Assembly: GCA_015075445.1 (NCBI GenBank)
Contig: JABTUJ010000001.1
Location: 353,419 to 417,418, forward strand
DNA: 64,000 nt
Reading direction: 5' to 3'
Origin: Verrucomicrobiales bacterium
Lineage (GTDB): Bacteria; Verrucomicrobiota; Verrucomicrobiia; Limisphaerales; J093
This document shows positions 1 to 7,814 of the stretch, piece after piece (the first letter of the stretch is position 1; each line of letters begins with the position of its first letter). The notes below the pieces were generated by a model, which worked only from the letters and a program-made list of their open reading frames with translations, made no database searches and was not told the DNA's origin. The translations under genes were made by a program, and so were the position numbers.

Positions 1-792
1 GATCGCCTCAACGGGCGTGTGCACCCACTCGGAATCGGGCTTCAGGAGGAGCTTGCCCTTTCCGTCCCGGTACGTGTGGTTGGCCCGGTAGAGACCCTTG
101 GCGGTGGTGTCCTGCAGGAGACGGACCACGGTGGTGTCCGTGAAGCGGGCTCCCTTGCGGGTCCGGTAGCCGGCCTCGTTCAAGAGCCGGGCGACGCTCT
201 TCTTGCGTTTCTCCTTGGCAAAGAGCTCGTACATGAGCCGACGAACCGGCGCTTCGGAGGGATCCGGCATGAGCTTGTTATCCTCCCACCTGTACCCGAA
301 GGGCGCCGCGCCGCCGAGGTTCTTCCCCAGTTTGGCCCGGACCACGATCGAGGCTTTGACCCGGTCGGCAATCTCCTCGCGTTCCCACTGAGCCATGGCC
401 GCGATGATCGTGTAGAAGAGCCGGCCCGCCGGAGTCGTGGTGTCGATCTTCTCTTGAAGCGAAATCATGTCGGCGCCGTCGCGTCGGAAGATGTCCGCGA
501 AATCAAGGAGCTCCTTCGTGTTCCGGGCCAGACGCGCGAGCTTCGAGAAGATCAGGGCGCGGATATCACCTCGGCGGACGTCAGCGAGCATCCGGCGCGT
601 CTCCGGGTGTTCGAGGACGCTCTTGCCCGAAACGCCCGAGAGATCGTACACCTCCCGTACAGCCCAGCCGTTGAACTTGGCGTACTCGCGGGCGCGCGTT
701 TCGTGGTGCGCCGGGCTTTCGCCGCGAGCCTGGTCTTCGGTCGAGACCCTAATCCAGATGCCGACGGGCCTGCCCTGACCGCTTTCCTTCAT
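1..792 (-). CDS. Serine recombinase (resolvase/invertase family), C-terminus cut by window edge
   Basis: Translating the minus strand from the ATG at 790-792 gives 264 codons that stay open to base 1. The start reads [21 protein letters not shown], with the catalytic serine of the resolvase domain at residue 17 (RVST). It continues with [17 protein letters not shown], then [17 protein letters not shown] (residues about 84-100) and an [15 protein letters not shown] helix. A recombinase domain with PFGYRW and [13 protein letters not shown] follows. The zinc-ribbon and coiled-coil part expected in large serine recombinases lies beyond the window. Such enzymes integrate or excise mobile elements. 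It is divergent from the small HTH gene at 875, with a dyad between them. Confidence 0.92.
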   Translation of the reverse strand, partial: MKESGQGRPVGIWIRVSTEDQARGESPAHHETRAREYAKFNGWAVREVYDLSGVSGKSVLEHPETRRMLADVRRGDIRALIFSKLARLARNTKELLDFADIFRRDGADMISLQEKIDTTTPAGRLFYTIIAAMAQWEREEIADRVKASIVVRAKLGKNLGGAAPFGYRWEDNKLMPDPSEAPVRRLMYELFAKEKRKKSVARLLNEAGYRTRKGARFTDTTVVRLLQDTTAKGLYRANHTYRDGKGKLLLKPDSEWVHTPVEAI

Positions 793-798
793 GGCGAG

Positions 799-845
799 TT
801 GACTACGCTTGAGGCACGCCTCCGGCAAGCAAGAAGTGTAGTCAA
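799..845. promoter_or_regulatory. Inverted repeat between divergent recombinase and HTH gene
   Basis: TTGACTACGCTT (799-810) is repeated in inverse as AAGTGTAGTCAA (834-845), 11 of 12 positions matching, with 23 bases between. It sits between the recombinase start (792) and the HTH gene start (875). This is where an operator controlling both genes would be expected. The left arm also contains a TTGACT -35-like hexamer. Binding is inferred from position only. Confidence 0.45.
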
Positions 846-874
846 AACAACTACGACCAAGGCAGTCTCTCCTC

Positions 875-1171
875 ATGCCCACGACGAAGTTCCTGGACGA
901 AAGAGAACTCGCGACATTCGCGAAGCGTTGCCGAAAGGCTGCGGGTCGGAACCGGGCAGAAGCAGCCCGCGAGCTCGGAGTGTCACGCCCGTCGGTTTTC
1001 AGCGCCGAGGAGCACCCGGAGATGAGCCTCACGAAACTCCGCTCTCGGATGATCGAGGCGTTCTCCGACTTCCGCGTGATCGGACCGGTCTTCCTTCTGG
1101 AGGAGAAGGGAACTGATGCCGTCCGCTCGGTTCAGTCCTCATCGCCAAAGAGCCAAGCGACCGACACATGA
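875..1171 (+). CDS. Small helix-turn-helix DNA-binding protein
   Basis: 98 residues. The segment [41 protein letters not shown] is a Cro/CI-like helix-turn-helix in which EAARELGVS and RPSVFSAEE would be the two DNA-contacting helices. The [10 protein letters not shown] strand and an unstructured tail follow. It is divergent from the recombinase, with a dyad in the gap, so it may regulate integration. Its 3' end overlaps tail-to-tail (1132-1171) with the next regulator, on the other strand. Confidence 0.6.
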   Translation: MPTTKFLDERELATFAKRCRKAAGRNRAEAARELGVSRPSVFSAEEHPEMSLTKLRSRMIEAFSDFRVIGPVFLLEEKGTDAVRSVQSSSPKSQATDT

Positions 1172-1383
1172 AGGCACTCAGCCAAGGCGGCGGCTTCGAA
1201 ATCCATGACGTAGCGGTCCTGCGATTCGATTCGCGATACCGCGCTGCGATCGAGAATCACGCCCTTGGCCGCTAATCGCCCCGCAAGATCATCCTGGTTG
1301 AGCGGAGGCTTCATGCGGAGACGCGCTTCCCGAACGCGTGGCCCGATGCAGTTTCGTGCCCTGGCTGTTCGTGTCTTTTTCAA
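1132..1383 (-). CDS. XRE-family transcriptional regulator
   Basis: 83 residues from a TTG start (1381-1383). [70 protein letters not shown] is a complete XRE helix-turn-helix domain with the usual C-terminal LHVSxxWLFG end. It probably represses its own promoter: two near-identical dyads lie just upstream (1384-1453). There is no ATG in a suitable place, so the TTG start rests on domain completeness. Confidence 0.75.
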   Translation of the reverse strand: MKKTRTARARNCIGPRVREARLRMKPPLNQDDLAGRLAAKGVILDRSAVSRIESQDRYVMDFEAAALAECLHVSVAWLFGDED

Positions 1384-1453
1384 GCGTGTGGAGTCCGCAC
1401 GCTTGACATTTGAACAGAACCGGACGACTGGTGCGTGTGGACTTCACACACGC
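1384..1453. promoter_or_regulatory. Two copies of a GCGTGTGGA dyad operator
   Basis: Bases 1384-1402 and 1433-1453 are both dyads that begin GCGTGTGGA and end CACGC, separated by 30 bases. The first abuts the start codon of the XRE gene. A TTGACA hexamer (1403-1408) lies between them. Paired operators around a promoter are typical for XRE repressors; binding is inferred. Confidence 0.45.
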
Positions 1454-1490
1454 CGGGAATGGGCCTTGACGTGCGGGGAGTGCCGAAGAG

Positions 1491-1757
1491 ATGAGCATGA
1501 ACGAGATCGCAATCAGTTTCCTGCGGCGCCTTGGACCCGACCCGCACGCCGGCGGTCTGCGTACGCCGGCTCTCGCCAACTGCCCTGATCTCTTCGAGCT
1601 CGAAAGCGGTGATTTCGCCGTGATCGGCATCGACATCACCGAACGGGCCAAGGCGGGCTTGCCCGTGACCGCCGGTTGCGGACCAGATGAGCGCATCGTT
1701 TGGATTCCTCGCCGGACGCTTGTCCTTGCGAAGCCCGACATTCCCGAAACGCTGTAG
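1491..1757 (+). CDS. Hypothetical protein, 88 aa
   Basis: The protein starts MSMNEIAISFLRRLGPDP, continues with ALANCPDLFELESGDFAVIGIDIT, and ends RIVWIPRRTLVLAKPDI. I do not recognise the family. The ordinary composition, a GAAGAG sequence just before the ATG, and placement downstream of the dyad operators argue for a real gene. Small proteins of this kind are common cargo in integrative elements. No transmembrane segment or nucleotide-binding motif is visible. Confidence 0.5.
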   Translation: MSMNEIAISFLRRLGPDPHAGGLRTPALANCPDLFELESGDFAVIGIDITERAKAGLPVTAGCGPDERIVWIPRRTLVLAKPDIPETL

Positions 1758-1810
1758 CGGCATAAGGGGATCTTCACAGGCCCCGGGTTTTCGGGTATGA
1801 TCCGGGGATC

Positions 1811-2171
1811 ATGGCATTCGGGGATTGCCTGGGAGGAAGCTGGTTCGCCATCGTTCAGACCGCGGGGATCATTGGCGGCTTGGTCTTCACCGCTGCCTCG
1901 CTCCGTATCGACGCCAAGGCCCGGCGCACGACCAATCTCATCGCCATCACGGAGCAACACCGTGAGATCTGGAAGGAGCTCTACAGCCGGCCCGAACTCT
2001 CACGCCTCCTTGAGCCGACGGTAGATTTCAAACGCAAACCGGTGACGTTCGAAGAGGAGCTTTTCGTCAAGCTCTTGACCCTCCACCTGAGCAGCGCCCA
2101 TCAAGCCAGCCGACAGGGTATGTTCTTGCAGCCCGAACGGTTACGTCAAGACGTGCGATGGTTCTTCTCGT
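1811..2171 (+). pseudogene. 5' part of a small membrane-anchored protein gene, interrupted by an IS
   Basis: The N-terminus has a hydrophobic anchor (FAIVQTAGIIGGLVFTAASL, residues about 12-31) followed by a soluble helical part (TEQHREIWKELYSRPELSRLL). The frame is natural as far as RWFFS and is then replaced by IS sequence at 2172. The 3' part resumes at 7398. Joining 1811-2171 to 7398-7489 gives 453 bases, an exact 151 codons, reading ...RWFFSLAIPRMVWEKTKGFH. The family is unidentified. The insertion is marked by the 6-bp duplication TCTCGT (2166-2171 and 7392-7397). Confidence 0.8.
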
Positions 2172-2177
2172 CGTTTT

Positions 2178-2808
2178 CTAATCAATACCTTGGAAACACT
2201 TGTTAGATAAAACTTGTAAAGGTGTCTGCAAATTCAACCCGAAATGCAGACGTTTTTCGTTGTAATATTTCAGGTATTTTGTCAGAGCTTGATTGAGTTT
2301 TGAAACTTTCTTCTCCACCTGATCCAAACATTCTTCTTGGAGAGTGCGATTAAACCTTTCCAGGTGTCCGTTGTCATTCGGTCGCCTTACCCTCGTATGC
2401 CGGTGAATTGATTTGATATGTTCGCTGAACCAACCGGCAAACTCGCTACCATTGTCGCTTTGCACGGTCTGGAATTGAAAATCAACTTGCTTCTGGCACC
2501 AATTCAGAAAGTGAAAAGCGGTGGAAGAAGCCGCTCGCTCATAGGCTCTGGCGAAAGCCCATCGCGAATACACATCGAGCAAGGTGAACACGTATACTCT
2601 TTTTCCTTGTCCGTTCAGAAGGTGAATGGTGTCAATTTGCACCAAATCGCCTTGTTTTAGCACATCTGGCCGTGGTAGTGGCAGATGATATCGCTTCCAC
2701 TGACTTCTCTTTTTGAGCAGTCCTAATCGATCCAGCGTCCGTTTGACTGACGACAGTGACACTGGCACTCCATCATTTATCAATTCCTGTCGCACTACTT
2801 CAGCGCTA
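2178..2808 (-). pseudogene. IS481-like transposase, C-terminal piece (DDE integrase core)
   Basis: The reading frame continues the N-terminal piece at 7084-7349. It carries SAEVVRQELINDGVPVSLSS, the integrase core with LVQIDTIHLLNG (first D), FQTVQSDNGSEFAGW (second D) and NDNGHLERFNRTLQEECLD (E), and ends CFQGID. The stop (2178-2180) lies inside the terminal repeat. Joining 7349-7084 to 2805-2178 gives 894 bases, a 297-residue enzyme with the junction reading KRSAEVV. It is inactive unless the inner element excises precisely. Confidence 0.85.
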
Positions 2809-3159
2809 TGAGCGGTTGCAGGGTAGTTGATGGCGGTCCTGGAACGGAACATGAGGGAAAGGGGTGTGGGGCGGTTTCCGGTGGTCGGGTGAGCGGGTGC
2901 CACGCTGGGGGACGCTGTCCCCCAGACCCCTGGATTTATCGTTAGGCTGCCCAGCAGCGTGGGCCGGACGGCCTTCCAAGGGAAGACTGTCCGGCCCTTC
3001 GCCTGTGCAGGCCCAGATCGGCGCTCGTCGCTTCCCTGCTGCCCTATCCTCCGCTGGAGCAAAGGACGTGCTGCCTGCTGCCGTTTCCCGGGGCCGTGTA
3101 GGCGGAAAGGCAAGGCAGCTTGAGCTGATAGCCTTGGGTGTGGCGAAGGACTCTCCTTG

Positions 3160-4012
3160 AGCGGCGAGTTGGGCCAGGGCCGAACACACGGTGGCGGTGC
3201 GCAGCCACAGCGTTTCTGGAGTTGCTGAACGGGCACCGGTTGGTCGAGTTGGGCCAGGCGGCGCACGCGCTCAAGGGGTGGGCCCAGCGTCGGCGGGGCT
3301 GTCTGGGGCCAGGCGCAGCGAGGTGGTCCTGGAGGCGACCAGTTGAGGGGATCGGATCGCGGGAAGGCGCGGCGCGATGCTCGGTCACCAAGGTCAGCTG
3401 GGAGCCTTGGCGGCGCAGATAGAGATTGGAGTCGCCCCAACCGTGGAGTTCGCTCGAACCGCGCAAGGCTGGCCGGCTGCACCGTGGGCGTCCTTGCGGG
3501 CGTGGTGAACGACCAGGACGGCCAGATGGAACTGGCGCTGGAGCTGGCGAGGCAGGAGAGGAGCGCGGCGATCTGGTGGCGTCGTTCCCTCGACGCGGTG
3601 GAGGCGGATGAGCGGATCCAGGATCAGGAGGATCGGCCGTGGTCTCTGGACGGTGCGCCAGGCGCTCCCGGTCGGTGGCCGTGTCCAGCCGGAGCGTGGG
3701 CGCGGTGATGACCTGCACGGGCAGGGAGGCAAAGGACTTGGGCCGCGGCGGCGATGCTTTCAGCGCTGCCGCACGATGGGCAGGAGTCCTCGGCGGGAAG
3801 AGCAACACGGCCCCGGGCGCTGGACGGGGAACTGGCGCGCAGGCGGCCCCGCTGGCGACGCTCACGGCCAGGTCCAGGGCCAGGAAGCTTTTGCAGCATT
3901 TCGGCTCACCGCCCAGGATGCCGACGGCTTGATCGCCCCAGAGCTCTTCGACCAGCCATTGGGTTTGGGGCCCGCGGCTGTCGAGTTGGCTGGCGTTGGA
4001 CCGAGGGATTCA
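3160..4012 (-). pseudogene. RecA-like (AAA_25 type) ATPase of the inner transposon, frameshifted
   Basis: Pieces in different frames align with one ATPase. WGDQAVGILGGEPKCCKSFL has the Walker A residues GEPKCCKS, followed by ALDLAVSVASGA. Further along are PRPILLILDPLIRLH (Walker B-like), then LAVLVVHHARKDAH, and near the end LRGSSELHGWGDSNLYLRR. These are hallmarks of the AAA_25/RepA-like group often found beside plasmid and transposon genes. At least three frame changes are needed. It begins at about 4012, overlapping the end of the upstream ATPase gene, as expected for an operon. Confidence 0.65.
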
Positions 4013-4014
4013 TG

Positions 4015-4819
4015 ATTTTCTGAGGGTTTGGGGTCCAGGGCAAAGACCTCGAAGTAGAGCTTTCGTCGAGGACACCGTTCCTGCCGGCGGCCAGGAGGAG
4101 ATCGTCGGCCAGGTTGAGGAGCAGGCGCAGATTGCCGGCGGCGTGTTCGCAGAGGGTCTGGAGCAGGCCCGGGCTCAGGAGCTGGACGTTGCCGGCGGCT
4201 TGGAGCCGGTGCTGGAGCGCGTCCCGGAGTTGCTGGGGGGGCAAGGCTTCCAAGCGCAGCCGGCTGCGCAGCCGGCTGGCGATGGGCAAGAGGTCGGGTT
4301 CCTCCAGCCGGTGAGCCAGGCGCTGATCGCCGCCGAGCACGATGGTGAGGATGGAGCGGGAGTCCAGGTCGGCACTGGCCAAGAGGCGCAGTTCGGCCAG
4401 GACGGCGGTGTTCATCTCCTGGGCTTCATCGATGAGCAGCACCGGCCGGCAAGCGGCCGCCTCGATGTGGGCGAGCCATTTTTCGCGCAGGCTCTTGGCG
4501 CTGTGCCAGCGGTTGTGGGGCGAGAGGCTCACGCCAAAGAGATGGCCCAGTTCCCGGTAGAAGTCGGCCATTTTGGCCTGGGGCCGGGTCAAGGTGCCGA
4601 CGCAGAGGTCGGGCCGCCCGCCCAGGTGTTCGGCGAGGATGCGCAGCGTGGCGCTCTTGCCCGTGCCCGGATCGCCCCAGACCCAGGCGAAGCCGCCTTC
4701 GGCGGTTTGCTCGGCGAGGCGCCAGCAGAAGTGCTCGATGGGCGGTGAGGACCACAAGGCGGGACGGGGACCCGGTGGAGAAGGATTGAACTGGAGGCCG
4801 TAGAGGTTGAGCAGGCGTT
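4015..4819 (-). pseudogene. ExeA/TniB-like AAA ATPase of the inner transposon
   Basis: A long uninterrupted stretch reads LLNLYGLQFNPS at the start, then GGFAWVWGDPGTGKSATLRI (Walker A GDPGTGKS, near 4652-4675), RPVLLIDEAQEMNTAVLAEL (Walker B LLIDEAQ) and SILTIVLGGDQRLAHRL (sensor 1). It ends with a helical lid, HAAGNLRLLLNLADDLLLAA. This is the ExeA/TniB pattern of ATPases that partner DDE transposases. The original start codon appears lost (CTG where ATG is expected) and the 3' end runs out of frame, so I call it a pseudogene although the core is intact. Confidence 0.7.
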
Positions 4820-4829
4820 TGTCTGCACG

Positions 4830-6245
4830 GCGCTGGGCGGGTGGGGTAGCCAGGCAATAGGCCGGGGCAGACCGGTGGTGGCGTACTGGCGGATGAGCTC
4901 TGGCAAGGGCGCCATGCCGGTGGGCGCACTCGGTGGCGGTGGGCTGCGGCCGGAGTCCGAGGCGCCCGGTGGCCCTCGGCGTTTTCCTTTGTCCAGGGAT
5001 AGATCCGCCCAAGAGGGCGCTGGTCTTGGATCGGCCAGGTGGACGGTGCTCAGATCCCAGGAGGCGTAACGCAACCAGAGCTCGCGCAGGTGCCCGAAGC
5101 GGAAGGGACTTCGAAGCGGATGCCTCCAGGGTGAGGGTGCCATCGCTGTAGCGCTGCACGCGGCGCACTTCGGTGGTGAAGGCGTGCTGGAGCGTCTGGC
5201 CGAGGATAGCGTTGGGCCACGTTTGTGGGCCAGAAAGCGCTGCAGGGGTTTGACCCGGAGCCGGCGTGGACCTTGCGGTTGTACCCAACTCGACCCAGGC
5301 TGACTGGCGTCGTTGAGCTGGTCCAGGCTCAGATCGGCGACGCCTTCGAGCATCGGCAGGAGCCGACCTTCGACCTGACCCCAGAACGCTTCCTGCTTCC
5401 GTTCCAGGGCGAATAGGGCAAGGTGTTTTCGAAGACGATGCCCAGGCGGGTGAGTCCGGTTGGGTTTCGGTGGCGATCATGGCCGAGCCGTTGTCAAAGA
5501 GCAGGCTGCGGGCAGATCGCGTTTTGAAACGCCTGGCTCAGGCCGTGGTAGAGCTCGCGCGCCCTTCGGCCAGGTACCATTGAGATGACAACAGAGCCGG
5601 GAGTGGTCATCGAGGATCCCGAGCAAGATCGGATAGACCCATTGGCCGTCGGGTAGGAGCACGCGCCGGGAGCCGTGATGAAAGTCCAGATGCCATAAGC
5701 CGTTGACGTATCTGCCTCGTAGCTGCGGACCTCCCGGGTTTGGTAGCGGTGCTCGGCGGCCTGGGCGCCTGGCTGTGCACGGGCCCGCGGCGGGCGCGTT
5801 TGCAGAGCCCGTGGCTTTCGCGTAGCGCCAGAGCGTGGCATGGGAGGCATGGCCCGGCCTGGGTTGTTGGGCGACCAGGACGGCTGGTGTTGTCGGCATG
5901 CAGTTGGTAGCTCCAACTGGGATGCTGCTGATGTTGCTGGGTGAGCAGTTGGATGAGGCGGGGCGTCAGGGAGGGGTGTTGGCCGTGATCGGAGCGGATC
6001 TTGCGGCGGAGGGCGTCCACCGGCCCGGCTTGGGCGCCCAGGGCCTGGTAGTACCAACGCTCGAGGGTCGAGAGCCCGAAGTGGACCCCGGCGCCGGTGA
6101 GGGGGTGCTGCCACTGCTGGGCGGCCAGTTCCTGGAGCCGGGCCTGGAGTTGGCCACGCGCGGGGGGCGCCGCCAAGAGCGGTCCGATGATGCTGAAACG
6201 GAAGTGCGCCCAGCGCTCCGGCGGCCGGGGGGTTGAGGAGGAGGT
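4830..6245 (-). pseudogene. DDE transposase (rve fold) of the inner transposon, frameshifted
   Basis: The N-terminal region reads PPERWAHFRFSIIGPLLAAP, GLSTLERWYYQALGAQ and HPSLTPRLIQLLTQQHQQHP (an HTH/specificity region). After frame changes the integrase core appears: GRYVNGLWHLDFHHGSRRVL (first D), ILLGILDDHSRLCC and SQAFQNAICPQPALFDNGSA (second D). The C-terminal part contains YASWDLSTVHLAD and a tail resembling Mu-type C-terminal domains. Several indels break the frame. A related fragment lies at 34003-34278. Confidence 0.7.
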
Positions 6246-6269
6246 TTTCATGGAGTGCGACGTGTGGGT

Positions 6270-6830
6270 TGTTTCGACTGTTTCGGTCCTGCGGCGGAGG
6301 TTCTACGCCCGGTCTCCACCGCTGTCGCCGGGCATCCTGCGCGAGGGGCGAGCGAGCCTCACCCAGCCAGCGCGCTCCAGGCGCCGGCGTCGGGATCGGC
6401 GCCAGGAATCGAGCAGATCCACCAACCGTGGGCGCTCGTGGACCGCGAAGCTCAAACAGAGGGACAGGGCGCTGGGGGGCGAGCGGCGGCAGGAACTGGC
6501 GCGAGCGTCGCGCCAGAACGCGCTCTCCACGAAGCGGCCCAGCCACCACTGGCGCCAGCGCCCAGGGTCCGGCGATCAATCCCAGCGCTGGCGCAGCCGC
6601 CGCACCTGTTCGGGCTTGAGGCCGTGCCGCATCGCCGAAACCAGGACGACGATCAGGCCCGCATACACCTGGCGTCCCAGGAAGCGCAGAGGGCGGGGTG
6701 TTTCGCCGCCGGCAGCCTCGCGGCCGCAGCACAAGCTGAAACGCACCTCCCAGAGGGGCCACCCGCGGCTTACGCGCGTAGTCGCTGCGGTAGGCTTGCC
6801 CTGACAATGACGGCAGCCCTGATCACGGGC
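6270..6830 (-). pseudogene. Zinc-ribbon-like accessory protein of the inner transposon, frameshifted
   Basis: Across frames one reads a cysteine pair near the start (CHCQGKPYRS), then CCGRE followed by GCRRRNTPPS, RFLGRQVYAGLIVVLVSAMR, HGLKPEQVRRLRQRW, LGRFVESAFWRD and a C-terminal ERPRLVDLLDSW. The Cys/His pattern followed by GCRRR suggests a zinc ribbon, as in DNA-binding accessory proteins encoded upstream of this class of transposase. An in-frame stop and indels show decay. The family assignment is from memory of similar gene neighbourhoods, so treat it as tentative. Confidence 0.45.
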
Positions 6831-6941
6831 CTCCTGACCAGATCACCATCGACTTTCCAGCAACTGATATAGCTGTTGATCCGCCAGATGGCTCTGGAAC
6901 CAGTCTTCCGATGCTTGTTTTGACACACGAGAATCGGAGAC

Positions 6942-6976
6942 AAAAGACCCTCGCAGGGCAAGCCTTGCGAGGGTCC
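6942..6976 (-). terminator. Rho-independent terminator on the minus strand
   Basis: GACCCTCGCA (6946-6955) pairs with TGCGAGGGTC (6966-6975) around a 10-base loop. On the minus strand the hairpin is followed by TTTTG. It would stop transcription entering the inner transposon from the interrupted IS transposase upstream. Confidence 0.6.
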
Positions 6977-7083
6977 CAAGGATCCGGAGGGGGAGTCGTG
7001 GAAAGCGAGGGAGTGCGCCCGTTCCCCTCAGCTACCGCGCAAGAATCCGCCCCCCTTCGCCTCAGTTTTCGCGCCGAGGCTCA

Positions 7084-7349
7084 CTACGCTTGATGAGCAG
7101 TCGTTTGTGGAATATTTTCCAAACCAATTCGTCGCTTAACTGCTTTGGATGGTGCCTGGGACGAGAGGAAAGTGTTGGAATTGGATGATATCCATAACGA
7201 ACGGCTTTCCTGACCCATTTTGTTATTGTTCCCGGACTGACTCCCACATATCTGGCTACTTTTCTAACGCCCCAACCTCGTCGTACCAGGTCCGCAGCGT
7301 CTCGACGAACGCGTGGCAGATACGGATTTAATGTGTATGACATTTTCAT
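7084..7349 (-). pseudogene. IS481-like transposase, N-terminal piece (HTH)
   Basis: MKMSYTLNPYLPRVRRDAAD starts the transposase. The Homeodomain-like HTH follows (GWGVRKVARYVGVSPGTITK), then the basic linker SSRPRHHPKQLSDELVWKIF. The natural frame stops at the inner-element insertion at 7083; past it the reading passes into foreign sequence (EPRREN and a stop). See the C-terminal piece at 2178-2808 for the reconstruction. Confidence 0.85.
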
Positions 7350-7391
7350 ATTGTATTAGAGTGGGTGTTTCCAAGCTATTGAACCATAACG

Positions 7392-7489
7392 TCTCGTTGG
7401 CCATCCCGCGAATGGTCTGGGAGAAGACGAAGGGCTTTCACGAAAGCGGACTTGTTCGCTTCGTGGACTCGTGTCTCGCGGAGAAGTAG
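7392..7489 (+). pseudogene. 3' part of the interrupted small membrane-anchored protein gene
   Basis: After the duplicated TCTCGT (7392-7397) the frame reads LAIPRMVWEKTKGFHESGLV RFVDSCLAEK and stops at 7487-7489. It is exactly in phase with the 5' part ending at 2171. The PR.VWE block followed by a short helical tail is what one expects at the end of this kind of small protein. It has no independent start. Confidence 0.8.
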
Positions 7490-7814
7490 CTGTGGCCTCT
7501 TCCGGAATCGGGTGAAGGCGCTTCTTGTTTTTCGGCTCGCTCGCTCGGCCTCCTCCTTCCCGGCCGGCGTCTGGGCCGTTGTGGCGAACGCTTGCGGATC
7601 TTCCGGGGAAAGGGTGATTCGACCGCCCCGATGTGTCCGTCATCCATGATGAAGCTACCCAGATCCGAGCCCCATGTCCGGCTGCATTCGGCGGGAGAGC
7701 CCGGTCCGGATTCCTGAGCAATAATCGGGGACGAAACCGGGAGGGGATCTCCGGAACTCGAAAGCCACCATCCATTTGGCCCGGAATGACTTGTCGAGAC
7801 AGGCGCGGTGTCGC
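7490..7814. other. Gap with no supportable gene
   Basis: 325 bases between the end of the interrupted host gene and the stop of the coupling ATPase. Short open frames exist on both strands, but their peptides are Arg/Pro/Ser-rich and look like composition artefacts. I see no clear hairpin with a T-tract. Confidence 0.5.

Larger units (their letters stand above)
2809..7083. mobile_element. Decayed four-gene transposon nested in the IS481-like element
   Basis: 4275 bp bounded by the 3-bp direct repeat CTA (2806-2808, 7084-7086). Both ends begin TGAGC when read inward; longer end identity is not obvious. On the minus strand it encodes, in order, a zinc-ribbon-like protein, a DDE transposase, an ExeA/TniB-like AAA ATPase and a second RecA-like ATPase. 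Nearly all are broken by frameshifts. The organisation recalls transposons that use an ATPase as target selector (Tn7/Tn5053 logic); I do not know a name for this group. Confidence 0.7.
2172..7391. mobile_element. IS481-like insertion sequence, itself interrupted
   Basis: The ends are imperfect inverted repeats of about 27 bases sharing the core CTTGGAAACAC (left, near 2188-2199; right, in inverse near 7363-7373). They are flanked by the direct repeat TCTCGT. Without the inner element the IS is 942 bp, a size typical of small IS481-type elements. It carries one transposase gene on the minus strand, in two pieces. Its base composition is visibly more AT-rich than the surrounding DNA. Confidence 0.85.

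Noticed and set aside
19..1116. A 365-codon plus-strand frame across the recombinase
   Set aside because: It is antisense to a clear serine recombinase and its peptide has no domain; long antisense frames are usual in GC-rich DNA.
3996..4748. A 250-codon plus-strand frame in the inner transposon
   Set aside because: Antisense to the ExeA/TniB-like ATPase with Walker motifs; the peptide is Gly/Glu/Gln-rich without features.
7438..7775. Small minus-strand frames after the IS481-like element
   Set aside because: Arg/Pro/Ser-rich peptides in two overlapping frames, no start signal, no family.
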